A stretch of 7,267 nt of DNA, taken from contig JABMOJ010000029.1 of NCBI GenBank assembly GCA_013204195.1, positions 1 through 7,267 of the forward strand, given 5' to 3'. The translations under genes and the position numbers were made by a program. Origin of the DNA: SAR86 cluster bacterium. Lineage in GTDB: Bacteria; Pseudomonadota; Gammaproteobacteria; Pseudomonadales; Azotimanducaceae. Positions 1 to 6,618 of the stretch are shown piece after piece; position 1 is the first letter of the stretch, and every line of letters starts with the position of its first letter. Below the pieces are notes generated by a model that saw nothing but the letters and a program-made list of their open reading frames with translations, did not search any database and had not been told where the DNA came from.

Positions 1-73
<73 letters not shown>

Positions 74-82
74 ACGCAGGTC

Positions 83-1198
83 ATGACGACACATGCCTAC
101 CAGCCCGGCCAAACCTGGGTTATCAAAGTCGGTAGCTCGTTGTTGACTTCTAATGGTGAGGGGCTAGACCTTCAGCTAGTGAGTGCCTGGGTAGACGATA
201 TTGTTACGGTGCATCGGGCTGGCATTAAGGTCGTGCTCGTCTCGTCGGGAGCCGTTGCTGAAGGCATGAAGCGCCTTGGGATCCAGACTCGGCCGCGAGC
301 GTTGCATCTATTGCAGGCGGCGGCTGCGGTGGGCCAAATGGGGCTGATACAGGCTTATGAATCCGAGTTCAAGCGTCACAACCTGCATACTGCTCAGATC
401 CTTCTGACCCACGACGATCTGCGCTCACGAGAGCGCTATATCAACGCTCGCAGTACCTTGAACAGCCTGCTGGCCCTCGGGGTCATTCCCGTGGTTAATG
501 AAAATGACACGGTGGTTACCGATGAGATTCGCTTTGGTGATAACGACACGTTGGCGGCTCTGGTCGCGAATCTGATCGAGGCGGACACGCTGTTGTTGTT
601 GACCGATCAAGATGGATTCTTTGAGTCGGACCCACGGCAGGATCCTGAAGCCAAATTGATTGCTGAAGCCGATGCCGGTGATGCGGGTCTTGATGCGATG
701 GCGGGTGATGGCGGCAAACTGGGCCGCGGCGGCATGGTGACTAAGCTTCGAGCGGCTCGTACCGCAGCGCGCAGTGGCGCGAATACGATCATCTCGCCAG
801 GCCGAAGCGCGGGCGTGATCACCGAACTCGCTGCGGGCCGTTACAGCGGCACGTTGTTGCGCAGTCAAAGTGGCGTGCTGGTTGCCCGTAAGCAGTGGCT
901 TGCCGGATTGGTCACCAGTGGTCGACTGGTATTGGATCAGGGCGCGGTGGATGTGCTGAGGAAGTCAGGTCGAAGTCTTTTGCCGGTAGGCGTCAAAGCC
1001 GTGCAAGGCAATTTCACCCGAGGCAGTATGGTTGCGTGTGTTGATGAGCAGGGGGTTGATGTGGCCCGCGGGCTGGTCAATTACAGCGCGCAAGAGGCGG
1101 CCTCAATCTGCGGGCAGCCGAGTTCGAGAATAGAAGCGCTACTGGGTTATGTTGGTGAAGATGAGCTCATTCACCGGGATAATCTGGTCGTCGGCTGA
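83..1198 (+). CDS. proB: Glutamate 5-kinase with C-terminal PUA domain
   Basis: This cytosolic enzyme phosphorylates the gamma-carboxyl of L-glutamate with ATP, the first and feedback-regulated step of proline synthesis. The 371-residue length fits the family (E. coli 367). The amino-acid kinase domain covers about residues 11-245. It shows the nucleotide-binding start [10 protein letters not shown] (Lys15), the SSGAVAEG loop (54-61), the glutamate-binding NENDT (139-143) and FGDND (151-155), LLTDQDG (172-178), and GGMVTKL with Lys221. A PUA domain follows at about 281-355 ([23 protein letters not shown]), as in full-length proteobacterial ProB. ATG 83 is the first in-frame start after the obg stop. 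A CAGG lies only 2 bases upstream, so translation is probably coupled to obg. proA is not adjacent, which is normal for this locus. Confidence 0.97.
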   Translation: MTTHAYQPGQTWVIKVGSSLLTSNGEGLDLQLVSAWVDDIVTVHRAGIKVVLVSSGAVAEGMKRLGIQTRPRALHLLQAAAAVGQMGLIQAYESEFKRHNLHTAQILLTHDDLRSRERYINARSTLNSLLALGVIPVVNENDTVVTDEIRFGDNDTLAALVANLIEADTLLLLTDQDGFFESDPRQDPEAKLIAEADAGDAGLDAMAGDGGKLGRGGMVTKLRAARTAARSGANTIISPGRSAGVITELAAGRYSGTLLRSQSGVLVARKQWLAGLVTSGRLVLDQGAVDVLRKSGRSLLPVGVKAVQGNFTRGSMVACVDEQGVDVARGLVNYSAQEAASICGQPSSRIEALLGYVGEDELIHRDNLVVG

Positions 1199-1220
1199 GC
1201 TGTCAAAATGACGCTCAGCC
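1193..1220. terminator. Hairpin between convergent proB and rpsT (possible bidirectional 3' end)
   Basis: GGCTGAGC (1193-1200) pairs perfectly with GCTCAGCC (1213-1220). Inside it GTCA (1202-1205) pairs with TGAC (1209-1212) around an AAA loop, leaving only T1201 bulged, for 12 base pairs in total. The proB TGA stop (1196-1198) lies in the left arm, and the rpsT stop is 13 bases beyond the right arm. Position between two convergent genes suggests a shared transcript end or 3' stabiliser. Neither strand has a T-run after the stem, so it is not a canonical intrinsic terminator. Confidence 0.5.
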
Positions 1221-1232
1221 AGAACGCCGGAT

Positions 1233-1499
1233 TTAGGCCTGCAGAGCCCGGACTTTTTGATTCAGGCGAGACTTATGACGAGCGGCCTTGTTGGCATGGA
1301 TGATGCCATGAGTGACGGCGCGATCCAGAATCGGTACAGCAGAAAGATAGGCTGTCTGGGCGACGGCGTAGTCACCGGTATCCAGGGCAGCGATGGTCTT
1401 TTTGATCGCAGTCCGCATTGCGGAACGTTGACTGGCATTGTGCGCGCGACGGACTTCAGCCTGACGGGCGCGTTTTTTAGCTTGGGGAGTATTAGCCAC
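1233..1499 (-). CDS. rpsT: 30S ribosomal protein S20
   Basis: S20 binds the 5' domain of 16S rRNA early in 30S assembly. The 88-residue product has the expected length and composition: it is rich in Ala, Lys and Arg and almost entirely helical. It opens with [12 protein letters not shown], has the SAMRTAIKK helix and ends with [17 protein letters not shown], all typical of bacterial S20. The start codon is GTG (1499-1497), with GAGGA located 10 bases upstream. The more distal sequence runs into the promoter, so no longer form is likely. The gene is transcribed against its neighbours, the usual arrangement for this locus. In E. coli, rpsT also starts with a non-AUG codon (UUG), which contributes to S20 autoregulation; a similar role for GTG here is inference. 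Confidence 0.97.
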   Translation of the reverse strand: MANTPQAKKRARQAEVRRAHNASQRSAMRTAIKKTIAALDTGDYAVAQTAYLSAVPILDRAVTHGIIHANKAARHKSRLNQKVRALQA

Positions 1500-1507
1500 G
1501 GTTAGTG

Positions 1508-1514
1508 CTTCCTC
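1508..1514 (-). promoter_or_regulatory. Ribosome binding site of rpsT
   Basis: The minus strand reads GAGGAAG here. The GAGGA core ends 10 bases before the GTG start of rpsT. A good Shine-Dalgarno paired with a non-AUG start supports GTG as the true initiation codon. Confidence 0.75.
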
Positions 1515-1543
1515 GAATGAAAACCCGGAAAATAAGACGCGCC

Positions 1544-1572
1544 ACTATGCCGATTCAAGCCGCCAATGTCAA
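1544..1572 (-). promoter_or_regulatory. Sigma-70 promoter for rpsT
   Basis: On the minus strand a perfect -35 box TTGACA (1572-1567) is followed by a 17-base spacer and a -10 box CATAGT (1549-1544, 4 of 6 matches to TATAAT). Initiation would fall near 1537, giving a leader of about 38 bases. The segment just after the -10 reads GGCGCG. A GC-rich discriminator of this kind is typical of ribosomal promoters under stringent (ppGpp/DksA) control. The control itself is inferred. Confidence 0.7.
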
Positions 1573-1601
1573 ACAGCAAAGCGACTTAGTGCGTGAAAAT
1601 A

Positions 1602-1633
1602 GATAATAAATGCGGGCGAATCAAAGTATTATA
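1602..1633. promoter_or_regulatory. AT-rich stretch with candidate -10 boxes for murJ and a second rpsT promoter
   Basis: On the plus strand there are GATAAT (1602-1607) and TATTAT (1627-1632), either of which could serve the murJ operon. On the minus strand there is a perfect TATAAT (1633-1628), 84 bases upstream of the rpsT -10 box. E. coli rpsT also has two tandem promoters, so an upstream P1 is conceivable. None of these boxes has a recognisable -35 at 16-18 bases, so each assignment is weak. The murJ promoter must nevertheless lie between the rpsT leader and 1675 unless murJ relies on distant transcription. Confidence 0.3.
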
Positions 1634-1649
1634 GCCAGCTTTTGACTAA

Positions 1650-1670
1650 CCGGGCGCATAACCCGGGGAA
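1650..1670 (+). promoter_or_regulatory. murJ ribosome binding site, partly inside a small hairpin
   Basis: The only Shine-Dalgarno-like sequence before murJ is GGGGAA (1665-1670), ending 5 bases before ATG 1676. Its first two G residues form the right arm of a hairpin: CCGGG (1650-1654) pairs with CCCGG (1662-1666) around a 7-base loop. The spacing favours ATG 1676 over the GTG at 1673. The hairpin could reduce initiation, but whether this is regulatory is inference. Confidence 0.5.
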
Positions 1671-1675
1671 ATGTG

Positions 1676-2968
1676 ATGAGTGATCCTGAATCGAGCAAGG
1701 TGACGATCGGCCGCGGACTACTGAAGTCGAGCAGTCTGGTGTCAGTGATGACCTTGATTTCTCGCGTGTTTGGGCTAGTCCGAGATATGGTGGTTGCGTT
1801 CTTCTTCGGTGCTGGCGCCGAAGCCGATGTGTTTTTTCTCGCCTTTAAAATTCCCAACTTCTTCCGTCGGCTGTTCGCTGAGGGCGCGTTTTCCCAGGCC
1901 TTCGTGCCGGTTTTGTCAGAATATCGCACTCAGCGGGGCCCGCAGGCGGTGCAGCACCTGATAGACCGGGTTAGCGGCACGCTGGGTCTGGTGCTATTGC
2001 TGATTACCGCAGCCGGCGCCCTGTTTGCGGGGGGTGTGATCAGCGTATTTGCTGCAGGTTTCGTTTATCACGGTGAGGTTGAAAAGGTGGCGCTGGCAAC
2101 GGATATGCTGCGGTTGACGTTCCCTTACCTTTTGTTTATCTCACTGACAGCCTTTGCGGGCTCTATCCTGAATAGCTTTGGCCGATTTGGTGCGCCGGCA
2201 TTTACCCCCGTGTTATTGAATCTGACGCTGATCGGGTGTGCGGTCTGGCTGCGGCCCTATCTTGATGTGCCGATCATGGCGCTGGCTTGGGGCGTGTTGC
2301 TGGCTGGCCTGTTACAGCTGCTGTTCCTGCTGCCGTTTTTACGGGCGGCGGGCTTGCTGCCGGTGCCCAAGGTGGATTTTCGTGATTCTGGCGTCAAGCG
2401 CATTCTGTGGCTAATGGTGCCAGGCATCTTTGGGGTCTCGGTAGGTCAGATCAATTTATTGCTGGATACGGTTTTGGCCTCGTTTCTCGAGACTGGCAGC
2501 CTGTCATGGCTTTACTACTCAGACCGCTTGCTGGAGTTGCCACTGGCGCTATTTGGCATCACGATCGCCACAGTGATTCTGCCGAGCCTGTCGAGGGAGC
2601 ATTCCGGAGACTCGCCCACCGCCTTTTCAGCCACTCTAGACTGGGCAATACGAATGGTCTGTCTGGTGGGTATTCCGGCCTCAGCGGCCCTGGTGGTGCT
2701 CTCGGAAAGTTTGATCACGACCTTGTTCTATCAGGGTGAAATGACGCCGCGGGATGTGACGATGGCGTCATACAGTTTGAGTGCCTATGGGCTGGGTTTG
2801 CTCGGTCATATGCTGGTTAAGGTCCTAGCGCCTGGCTATTTTTCTCGACAGGACGTCGCCACCCCCGTGCGATACGGTATGATTGCGCTGGTGGCGAATA
2901 TGGTGCTGAATCTGCTGTTGGTCTGGGAGTTCAAACATGCGGGATTGGCATTAGCCACCTCCCTGTAA
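1676..2968 (+). CDS. murJ: Lipid II flippase MurJ (MviN), cut short by an in-frame TAA
   Basis: MurJ is the inner-membrane MOP-family transporter that flips lipid II to the periplasm for peptidoglycan synthesis, and it is normally essential. The product aligns with E. coli MurJ from the start. The family hallmarks are SRVFGLVRD (29-37, with Arg30 and Arg36), FGAGAEADVFFLAFKIPN, FAEGAFSQAFVPVLSEY, GVSVGQINLLLDT, the SWLYYSDRLLELP segment with its conserved Arg, and KVLAPGYFSRQD. The reading ends after 430 residues at TAA (2966-2968), immediately after KHAGLALATSL. Family members are about 510-520 residues, and the missing part matches the frame that continues to 3244. The loss removes the last two of the expected 14 membrane helices. 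Choices are a real nonsense mutation, read-through or a sequencing error. ATG 1676 is preferred over GTG 1673 because of RBS spacing. Confidence 0.85.
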   Translation: MSDPESSKVTIGRGLLKSSSLVSVMTLISRVFGLVRDMVVAFFFGAGAEADVFFLAFKIPNFFRRLFAEGAFSQAFVPVLSEYRTQRGPQAVQHLIDRVSGTLGLVLLLITAAGALFAGGVISVFAAGFVYHGEVEKVALATDMLRLTFPYLLFISLTAFAGSILNSFGRFGAPAFTPVLLNLTLIGCAVWLRPYLDVPIMALAWGVLLAGLLQLLFLLPFLRAAGLLPVPKVDFRDSGVKRILWLMVPGIFGVSVGQINLLLDTVLASFLETGSLSWLYYSDRLLELPLALFGITIATVILPSLSREHSGDSPTAFSATLDWAIRMVCLVGIPASAALVVLSESLITTLFYQGEMTPRDVTMASYSLSAYGLGLLGHMLVKVLAPGYFSRQDVATPVRYGMIALVANMVLNLLLVWEFKHAGLALATSL

Positions 2969-3244
2969 GCATTCCTGAATGCCGGTTTGTTATTTTATGG
3001 ACTACGCCGTGCCGGCATATTGGTGTTCAATCGAGGCTGGCAGCGTTTTGGTCTACAGGTTTTCTTAGCGAATGGCGCTATGTGTGGAGTGCTGGTATTG
3101 ATTTCACCGGACCAGGTGGCCTGGCTGGTGATGCCATTCTGGGAGCGACTGGGTGTCATGTTGCTGATATGCGCAGGTGGCGCCGCCACCTATGCCGCGG
3201 TATTGCAATTCCTTGGGTTTAAATTCAAACAAATGGTGCGTTGA
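2969..3244 (+). pseudogene. murJ: C-terminal remainder of murJ, in frame after the TAA
   Basis: Directly after the TAA and in the same frame, 91 more codons run to TGA at 3242-3244. They begin AFLNAGLLFYGLRRAGIL, matching the E. coli MurJ segment AACLNASLLYWQLRKQKI, and finish with a hydrophobic helix and FLGFKFKQMVR, matching LGFKVKEFARR. Ignoring the one stop, murJ would be 1676-3244 with 521 amino acids, a normal family length. No frameshift or other damage is visible. Independent translation is doubtful: the nearest in-frame start is TTG 2987 without a Shine-Dalgarno, and the ATG at 2997 is out of frame. ribF begins 6 bases after this frame ends, as expected if the full gene were translated. 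Confidence 0.85.
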
Positions 3245-3250
3245 CCGAGT

Positions 3251-4186
3251 ATGGAAGTGATCAGAGGGATACATAATCTCCAACCCAGGCACCGAGGCTG
3301 CATAGTCACCATCGGCAATTTCGATGGCGTGCATCTCGGGCATCAGGCGATATTGCGGCAGGTTAAGCAGAAATCTCTGGAACTGGGTGCGCCTTCCATG
3401 TTGATTTGTTTCGAACCACAGCCAAAAGAGTTCTTTGACGCCTTCAGCGCGCCGGCGCGATTGACCCGATTTCGAGAGAAGGTCGTACTATTAGCGGAAC
3501 AAGGCATTGATCTGGTGTTGTGCCTGAAGTTTGACGAAAAAACACGGTCGATGTCAGCGCCGGCCTTTATCGACCTGCTGGTTAAAGACCTGCAGGTGCG
3601 GGCGGTATTTGCCGGTGATGATGCCCGCTTCGGGAATGACCGTAGTGGTGATTTCAATCTATTGCTGGCGGCCGGTAAAAAATATGACTTTGCGGTGACG
3701 AACCTGTACACCCTGACGGTTGACCAAGCTCGGGTCAGCAGTACACGTATTCGCGATTGTCTCGCGGCAGGCGATTTTGCCATGGCTGAGCAACTATTAG
3801 GACGACCCTATTCCATCACCGGCAAAGTGGTTTACGGTCGGCAGCTAGGCCGCACCCTGGATGCGCCGACGGCGAATATTCAATTGCACCGATACCGAGC
3901 GCCTATTGATGGCGTTTATGCGGTTGAGGTCGAAGGTTTGAATGGGATGTTGCAAGGAGTTGCGAACGTTGGCGTGCGCCCCACCCTCAACGAGACGACT
4001 GTGAAGCCGATTCTTGAAGTCCATATATTTGATTTTGGGCGAACAATTTATGGCAAGACCGTCAGGGTGATATTCCGCGCCAAACTCCGTGAAGAGAAAA
4101 AGTTCGACGGCCTGGAAGCGCTGAAGCAGGCGATCAGTGCTGATATGGTGGCCGCAAGAGCTTACTTCGTGGATCAGCGCCCATGA
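3251..4186 (+). CDS. ribF: Bifunctional riboflavin kinase / FAD synthetase
   Basis: RibF converts riboflavin to FMN and then FAD in the cytosol. The 311-residue length is normal. The N-terminal nucleotidyltransferase domain (about 1-185) has GNFDGVHLGHQ (22-32, the HxGH nucleotide-binding motif), CFEPQP (53-58), AGDDARFGNDRSGDF (121-135) and SSTRIR (163-168). The C-terminal flavokinase domain (about 186-307) has GKVVYGRQLGRTLDAPTANI (191-210) with the PTAN metal/ATP motif, GVANVGVRPT (236-245) and Glu256 in LEVHIFDF, the likely catalytic base. The FAD-synthetase motif usually reads GDDFRFG; Ala replaces the Phe here. ATG 3251 follows the murJ frame by 6 bases with only a weak GAG upstream, suggesting translational coupling. 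The stop codon overlaps the lspA start. Confidence 0.97.
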   Translation: MEVIRGIHNLQPRHRGCIVTIGNFDGVHLGHQAILRQVKQKSLELGAPSMLICFEPQPKEFFDAFSAPARLTRFREKVVLLAEQGIDLVLCLKFDEKTRSMSAPAFIDLLVKDLQVRAVFAGDDARFGNDRSGDFNLLLAAGKKYDFAVTNLYTLTVDQARVSSTRIRDCLAAGDFAMAEQLLGRPYSITGKVVYGRQLGRTLDAPTANIQLHRYRAPIDGVYAVEVEGLNGMLQGVANVGVRPTLNETTVKPILEVHIFDFGRTIYGKTVRVIFRAKLREEKKFDGLEALKQAISADMVAARAYFVDQRP

Positions 4187-4674
4187 GGTATTTTTTGCTC
4201 AGCCTCGTGATTGTGGTCGCTGACCAATGGTCGAAGAGTTTTATGAGTGATTTGCTGACGCTGTGTCGACCTGGCGATTGCCAAAGTATCGTATTGCTGC
4301 CGGTGTTTAACTTTACACTGCTGCACAATGCCGGCGCGGCCTTCAGTTTTCTGAGCGACGCAGGTGGTTGGCAACGTGGGCTGTTAGTTGCTGTCTCGAC
4401 CCTGGTGAGTGCCGTCATTGTGGTCTGGCTATATCGAATCAAGTCCTCCGAGAAGCTGCTGGCGCTAGCATTAGCGCTGATTCTCGGGGGCGCCATTGGC
4501 AACCTGATTGATCGGGCGCTGGTGGGTTACGTGGTGGATTTTATTGTCGTCCACTACCAGCACTACTACTTTCCGGCATTCAATATTGCCGACTCAGCCA
4601 TCACGATCGGCGCCATGGTGCTGATACTTGATACCCTGATCAAGCCCAAGGAGACCAGCAAAGTTAATGGCTAA
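4183..4674 (+). CDS. lspA: Lipoprotein signal peptidase (signal peptidase II)
   Basis: LspA is an inner-membrane aspartyl protease that cleaves the signal peptide of diacylglyceryl-modified prolipoproteins just before the lipidated Cys. The 163 residues contain four hydrophobic segments (about 4-20, 64-83, 91-108 and 132-152). Conserved features are the N-terminal VADQWSK (Asp14), FNFTLLHNAGAAFSFL (42-57), GGAIGNLIDR (102-111), and the catalytic aspartates: Asp119 in GYVVDF and Asp137 in NIADSAI. The periplasmic segment before FNF holds two cysteines, Cys28 and Cys33 (CRPGDC). The start overlaps the ribF stop as ATGA, with no Shine-Dalgarno, so translation is probably coupled to ribF. In most gammaproteobacteria ileS lies between these two genes; it is absent here. 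Confidence 0.97.
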   Translation: MRYFLLSLVIVVADQWSKSFMSDLLTLCRPGDCQSIVLLPVFNFTLLHNAGAAFSFLSDAGGWQRGLLVAVSTLVSAVIVVWLYRIKSSEKLLALALALILGGAIGNLIDRALVGYVVDFIVVHYQHYYFPAFNIADSAITIGAMVLILDTLIKPKETSKVNG

Positions 4675-5134
4675 GAATACCCCAATAGGACCCGGTACAC
4701 GGGTTACGCTGCGATTTACTCTGGAGCTCACGAACGGTGATATCGTCGATTCAACCGGCGATACAGCGGCGACCTTTGTCGTCGGTGATGGTAATTTGTT
4801 GCCCGGTTTTGAACTGGCGATGTACGGCATGGTGGCCGAAGCCTCAGCGCGATTATCGATTCCAGCCAGTCAAGCCTTTGGCGAGCATCTCGAGGCGAAT
4901 ATGCAGCGTCTACGACGCGGTCAGTTTCCAGTCAATATGGTGTTAACCGAAGGCTTGATGATGTCCTTTGCTGACAAAACGGATTCGGAGTTGCCCGGTG
5001 TTATCAATAAAATCCAAGGTGATAGTATCGAGGTTGACTTCAACCACCCGCTGGCAGGCAAGGACCTCATTTTCGATGTTGCTATCGTCGAGGTTGAGCA
5101 AATCTCAAATGAAATAATCCGGGTGAGTGAATAA
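4667..5134 (+). CDS. fkpB: FKBP-type peptidyl-prolyl cis-trans isomerase, SlpA/FkpB type
   Basis: This is a SlyD/SlpA-family prolyl isomerase and chaperone, expected in the cytosol because there is no signal peptide. The 155 residues form an FKBP fold (about 11-72 and 126-147) interrupted by an insert-in-flap domain (about 73-125). Visible motifs are NGDIVDST (23-30), VVGDGNLLPGFE (38-49), AFGEH (70-74) and DFNHPLAGK (124-132). The segment ELPGVINKIQGDSIEVDFNHP closely follows E. coli FkpB, which has [20 protein letters not shown]. There is no C-terminal histidine-rich metal tail, which separates it from SlyD. ATG 4667 overlaps the end of lspA by 8 bases, and AAGGAG (4648-4653) lies 13 bases upstream, rather far. 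Position between lspA and ispH is the standard one. Confidence 0.94.
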   Translation: MAKNTPIGPGTRVTLRFTLELTNGDIVDSTGDTAATFVVGDGNLLPGFELAMYGMVAEASARLSIPASQAFGEHLEANMQRLRRGQFPVNMVLTEGLMMSFADKTDSELPGVINKIQGDSIEVDFNHPLAGKDLIFDVAIVEVEQISNEIIRVSE

Positions 5135-5137
5135 GCG

Positions 5138-6073
5138 ATGCTCAAGGAAATTAAATTAGCGAGCCCCAGAGGCTTTTGTGCTGGCGTTGACCGGGCCATT
5201 GAAATCGTTAACCGAGCCTTGGAGCTGTACGGTCCGCCCGTGTATGTTCGCCACGAGGTGGTGCATAACCGCACAGTTGTCGCGAATTTGCGTGCCAAGG
5301 GTGCCATTTTTGTCGAGGAAGTTGAGGCAGTGCCGGCGGGGTCCCTGGTGATTTTCAGTGCCCATGGTGTATCGAAACAGGTTCGCGCGGAGGCCGAGGA
5401 AAAAGGCCTTCGAGTCTTCGATGCCACCTGTCCCTTGGTGACCAAGGTTCATAATGAAGTTGTCAGTTTCTCCCGAGATCAGCGCGAGGCGGTACTGATC
5501 GGTCATGCCGGTCACCCTGAAGTCGAGGGGACCATGGGTCAGTATGCCGATCCAAGCCGCATTTATCTGATTGAAAGTGTCGACGATGTAGACACGTTGC
5601 AGATCCAGGATGCGACTCAGGTTTCCTATGTCACCCAAACCACCTTGTCTGTGGACGATACCGCCAAGGTCATTGATCGATTGCGCAGCCGCTTCCCCTT
5701 GATTGAGGGGCCGCGCAAGGATGACATTTGTTATGCCACTCAGAATCGTCAGGATGCAGTGAAAGATCTTGCTCAGGAATGTGATTTGATTCTCGTTGTC
5801 GGTTCGTCGAATAGTTCAAACTCTAATCGATTGCGGGAACTCGCCGAACGACTGGGGGTGCGGGCGTTTCTTATCGATAATGCGACGCTCATTGATCCGG
5901 TCTGGCTTGAAGGTGCTGAAGTAGTCGGTGTAACATCCGGCGCGAGCGCACCAGAAAGTTTGGTGGAAGAAGTCGTCGCGCGACTGCAGCTGGAAGGCCC
6001 AGTTGAGGTAACGACAATCGTAACTCGAGAAGAGAGCATTGAGTTTTCCCTGCCTAAAGCCTTGCGCAGGTAA
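5138..6073 (+). CDS. ispH: 4-hydroxy-3-methylbut-2-enyl diphosphate reductase
   Basis: IspH (LytB) is the cytosolic iron-sulfur enzyme that performs the last step of the MEP pathway, reducing HMBPP to IPP and DMAPP. The length of 311 residues is typical. The three cluster ligands are present: Cys14 in [10 protein letters not shown], Cys98 in DATCPLV and Cys198 in [11 protein letters not shown]. Substrate-site residues are visible as His43 (EVVHN), His76 (SAHG), His126 and Glu128 (GHPEVEG), the [10 protein letters not shown] segment, and TSGASAPE near the C-terminus. ATG 5138 begins 3 bases after the fkpB stop with only a weak GAGTGA upstream, so it is probably the coupled last gene of the murJ-ribF-lspA-fkpB-ispH operon. 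Confidence 0.98.
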   Translation: MLKEIKLASPRGFCAGVDRAIEIVNRALELYGPPVYVRHEVVHNRTVVANLRAKGAIFVEEVEAVPAGSLVIFSAHGVSKQVRAEAEEKGLRVFDATCPLVTKVHNEVVSFSRDQREAVLIGHAGHPEVEGTMGQYADPSRIYLIESVDDVDTLQIQDATQVSYVTQTTLSVDDTAKVIDRLRSRFPLIEGPRKDDICYATQNRQDAVKDLAQECDLILVVGSSNSSNSNRLRELAERLGVRAFLIDNATLIDPVWLEGAEVVGVTSGASAPESLVEEVVARLQLEGPVEVTTIVTREESIEFSLPKALRR

Positions 6074-6134
6074 GGGACTCCATAAGCGCAAGTGCTCTCC
6101 ATGACTAGCAGAGTAACCCTAATTGGTATCAGCT

Positions 6135-6138
6135 GGAG
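6135..6138 (+). promoter_or_regulatory. Ribosome binding site fixing the pilE-like start
   Basis: GGAG (6135-6138) lies 7 bases before ATG 6146. This spacing, and the fact that the prepilin leader begins at this methionine, select 6146 over the in-frame GTG at 6092, which would add 18 unlikely residues before the leader. A second ATG follows directly at 6149. Confidence 0.75.
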
Positions 6139-6145
6139 AACAACA

Positions 6146-6511
6146 ATGATGGCAAAAGGCTATACGCTTATAGAGTTGATGGTGGTGGTTGCGATTATTG
6201 GTATTATCTCCGCGATAGCCTATCCGAGCTATCAAACCTACACCTGCGATACCTTCATTGGTCAGGGGGTTGCTGATATGAACGTCTGTGCGCTGGGTAT
6301 GGAGCGCTTCTACAGTAACGACTTTACCTATGATGGCGCGACTATTGGTGGCGTCTGTAGCGCCGTGTCGCCCACGCAGGGAACCCAAAAGTTTGATCTC
6401 GCCCTGAGCACCCTGACTCAGACGAATTTTGTGGTCACGGCAACACCTGTCGGCAGCTGTGGCACGACGATGACCCTGGATGCGGCAGGCACTTTGACCG
6501 TAGCGCCCTAA
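6146..6511 (+). CDS. pilE: Type IV pilus minor prepilin, PilE-like
   Basis: The 121-residue product is a type IV prepilin that is inserted in the inner membrane, cleaved and N-methylated by PilD, and built into the pilus or its tip/priming complex. The leader is MMAKG; cleavage after Gly5 gives a mature protein of 116 residues starting YTLIELMVVVAIIGIISAIAYPSY, with the required Glu at +5. The mature first residue is Tyr rather than the usual Phe. The GMERFYSNDFTYDGA segment and the terminal LDAAGTLTV resemble the PilE/minor pilin family. Four cysteines lie at mature positions 29, 43, 66 and 100. It reads in the same direction as ispH, 72 bases after its stop, with no clear promoter between. 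The prepilin class is certain; the exact name pilE is inferred from family resemblance and its position near ispH. Confidence 0.85.
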   Translation: MMAKGYTLIELMVVVAIIGIISAIAYPSYQTYTCDTFIGQGVADMNVCALGMERFYSNDFTYDGATIGGVCSAVSPTQGTQKFDLALSTLTQTNFVVTATPVGSCGTTMTLDAAGTLTVAP

Positions 6512-6520
6512 TTTTTGTGT

Positions 6521-6546
6521 CCTGAATATTTTTGATAGGTTTTTTT
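6521..6546 (+). terminator. Weak candidate terminator after the pilE-like gene
   Basis: CCTG (6521-6524) can pair with TAGG (6536-6539), using one G-T wobble, followed immediately by seven T (6540-6546). The T-run suits an intrinsic terminator, but the stem is only 4 base pairs with an AT-rich loop. Confidence 0.3.
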
Positions 6547-6618
6547 ACGCCTAAAAGTGCCTGTTTGCCTGCGGCTGGCGCTTCAGTGTGCGCGTTGGCG
6601 GTTGGCATGACCGATCAT

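Noticed and set aside
425..868. Long minus-strand open frame inside proB
   Set aside because: It is the antisense of a strongly conserved proB coding region and encodes a sequence with no recognisable domain.
2966..2968. Recoding of the murJ stop as selenocysteine or pyrrolysine, or a changed genetic code
   Set aside because: The codon is TAA, whereas those amino acids use TGA and TAG. TAA ends rpsT, lspA, fkpB, ispH and the pilE-like gene normally in this window.
2987..3244. An independent small membrane protein gene
   Set aside because: It is in the murJ frame, homologous to the MurJ C-terminus, and its only plausible start is a TTG with no ribosome binding site.
5156..5638. Long minus-strand open frame inside ispH
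   Set aside because: It lies entirely opposite conserved ispH codons, including the cluster-ligand region, and resembles no known protein.
6092..6145. N-terminal extension of the pilE-like gene from GTG 6092
   Set aside because: The extra 18 residues do not look like a prepilin leader, and GGAG sits at the right distance from ATG 6146.
6576..6592. Sigma-54-like promoter (TGGCGC followed by TGTGC) before the FimT-like gene
   Set aside because: The GG and GC elements are 11 bases apart instead of 10, and the rest of the consensus is poor.
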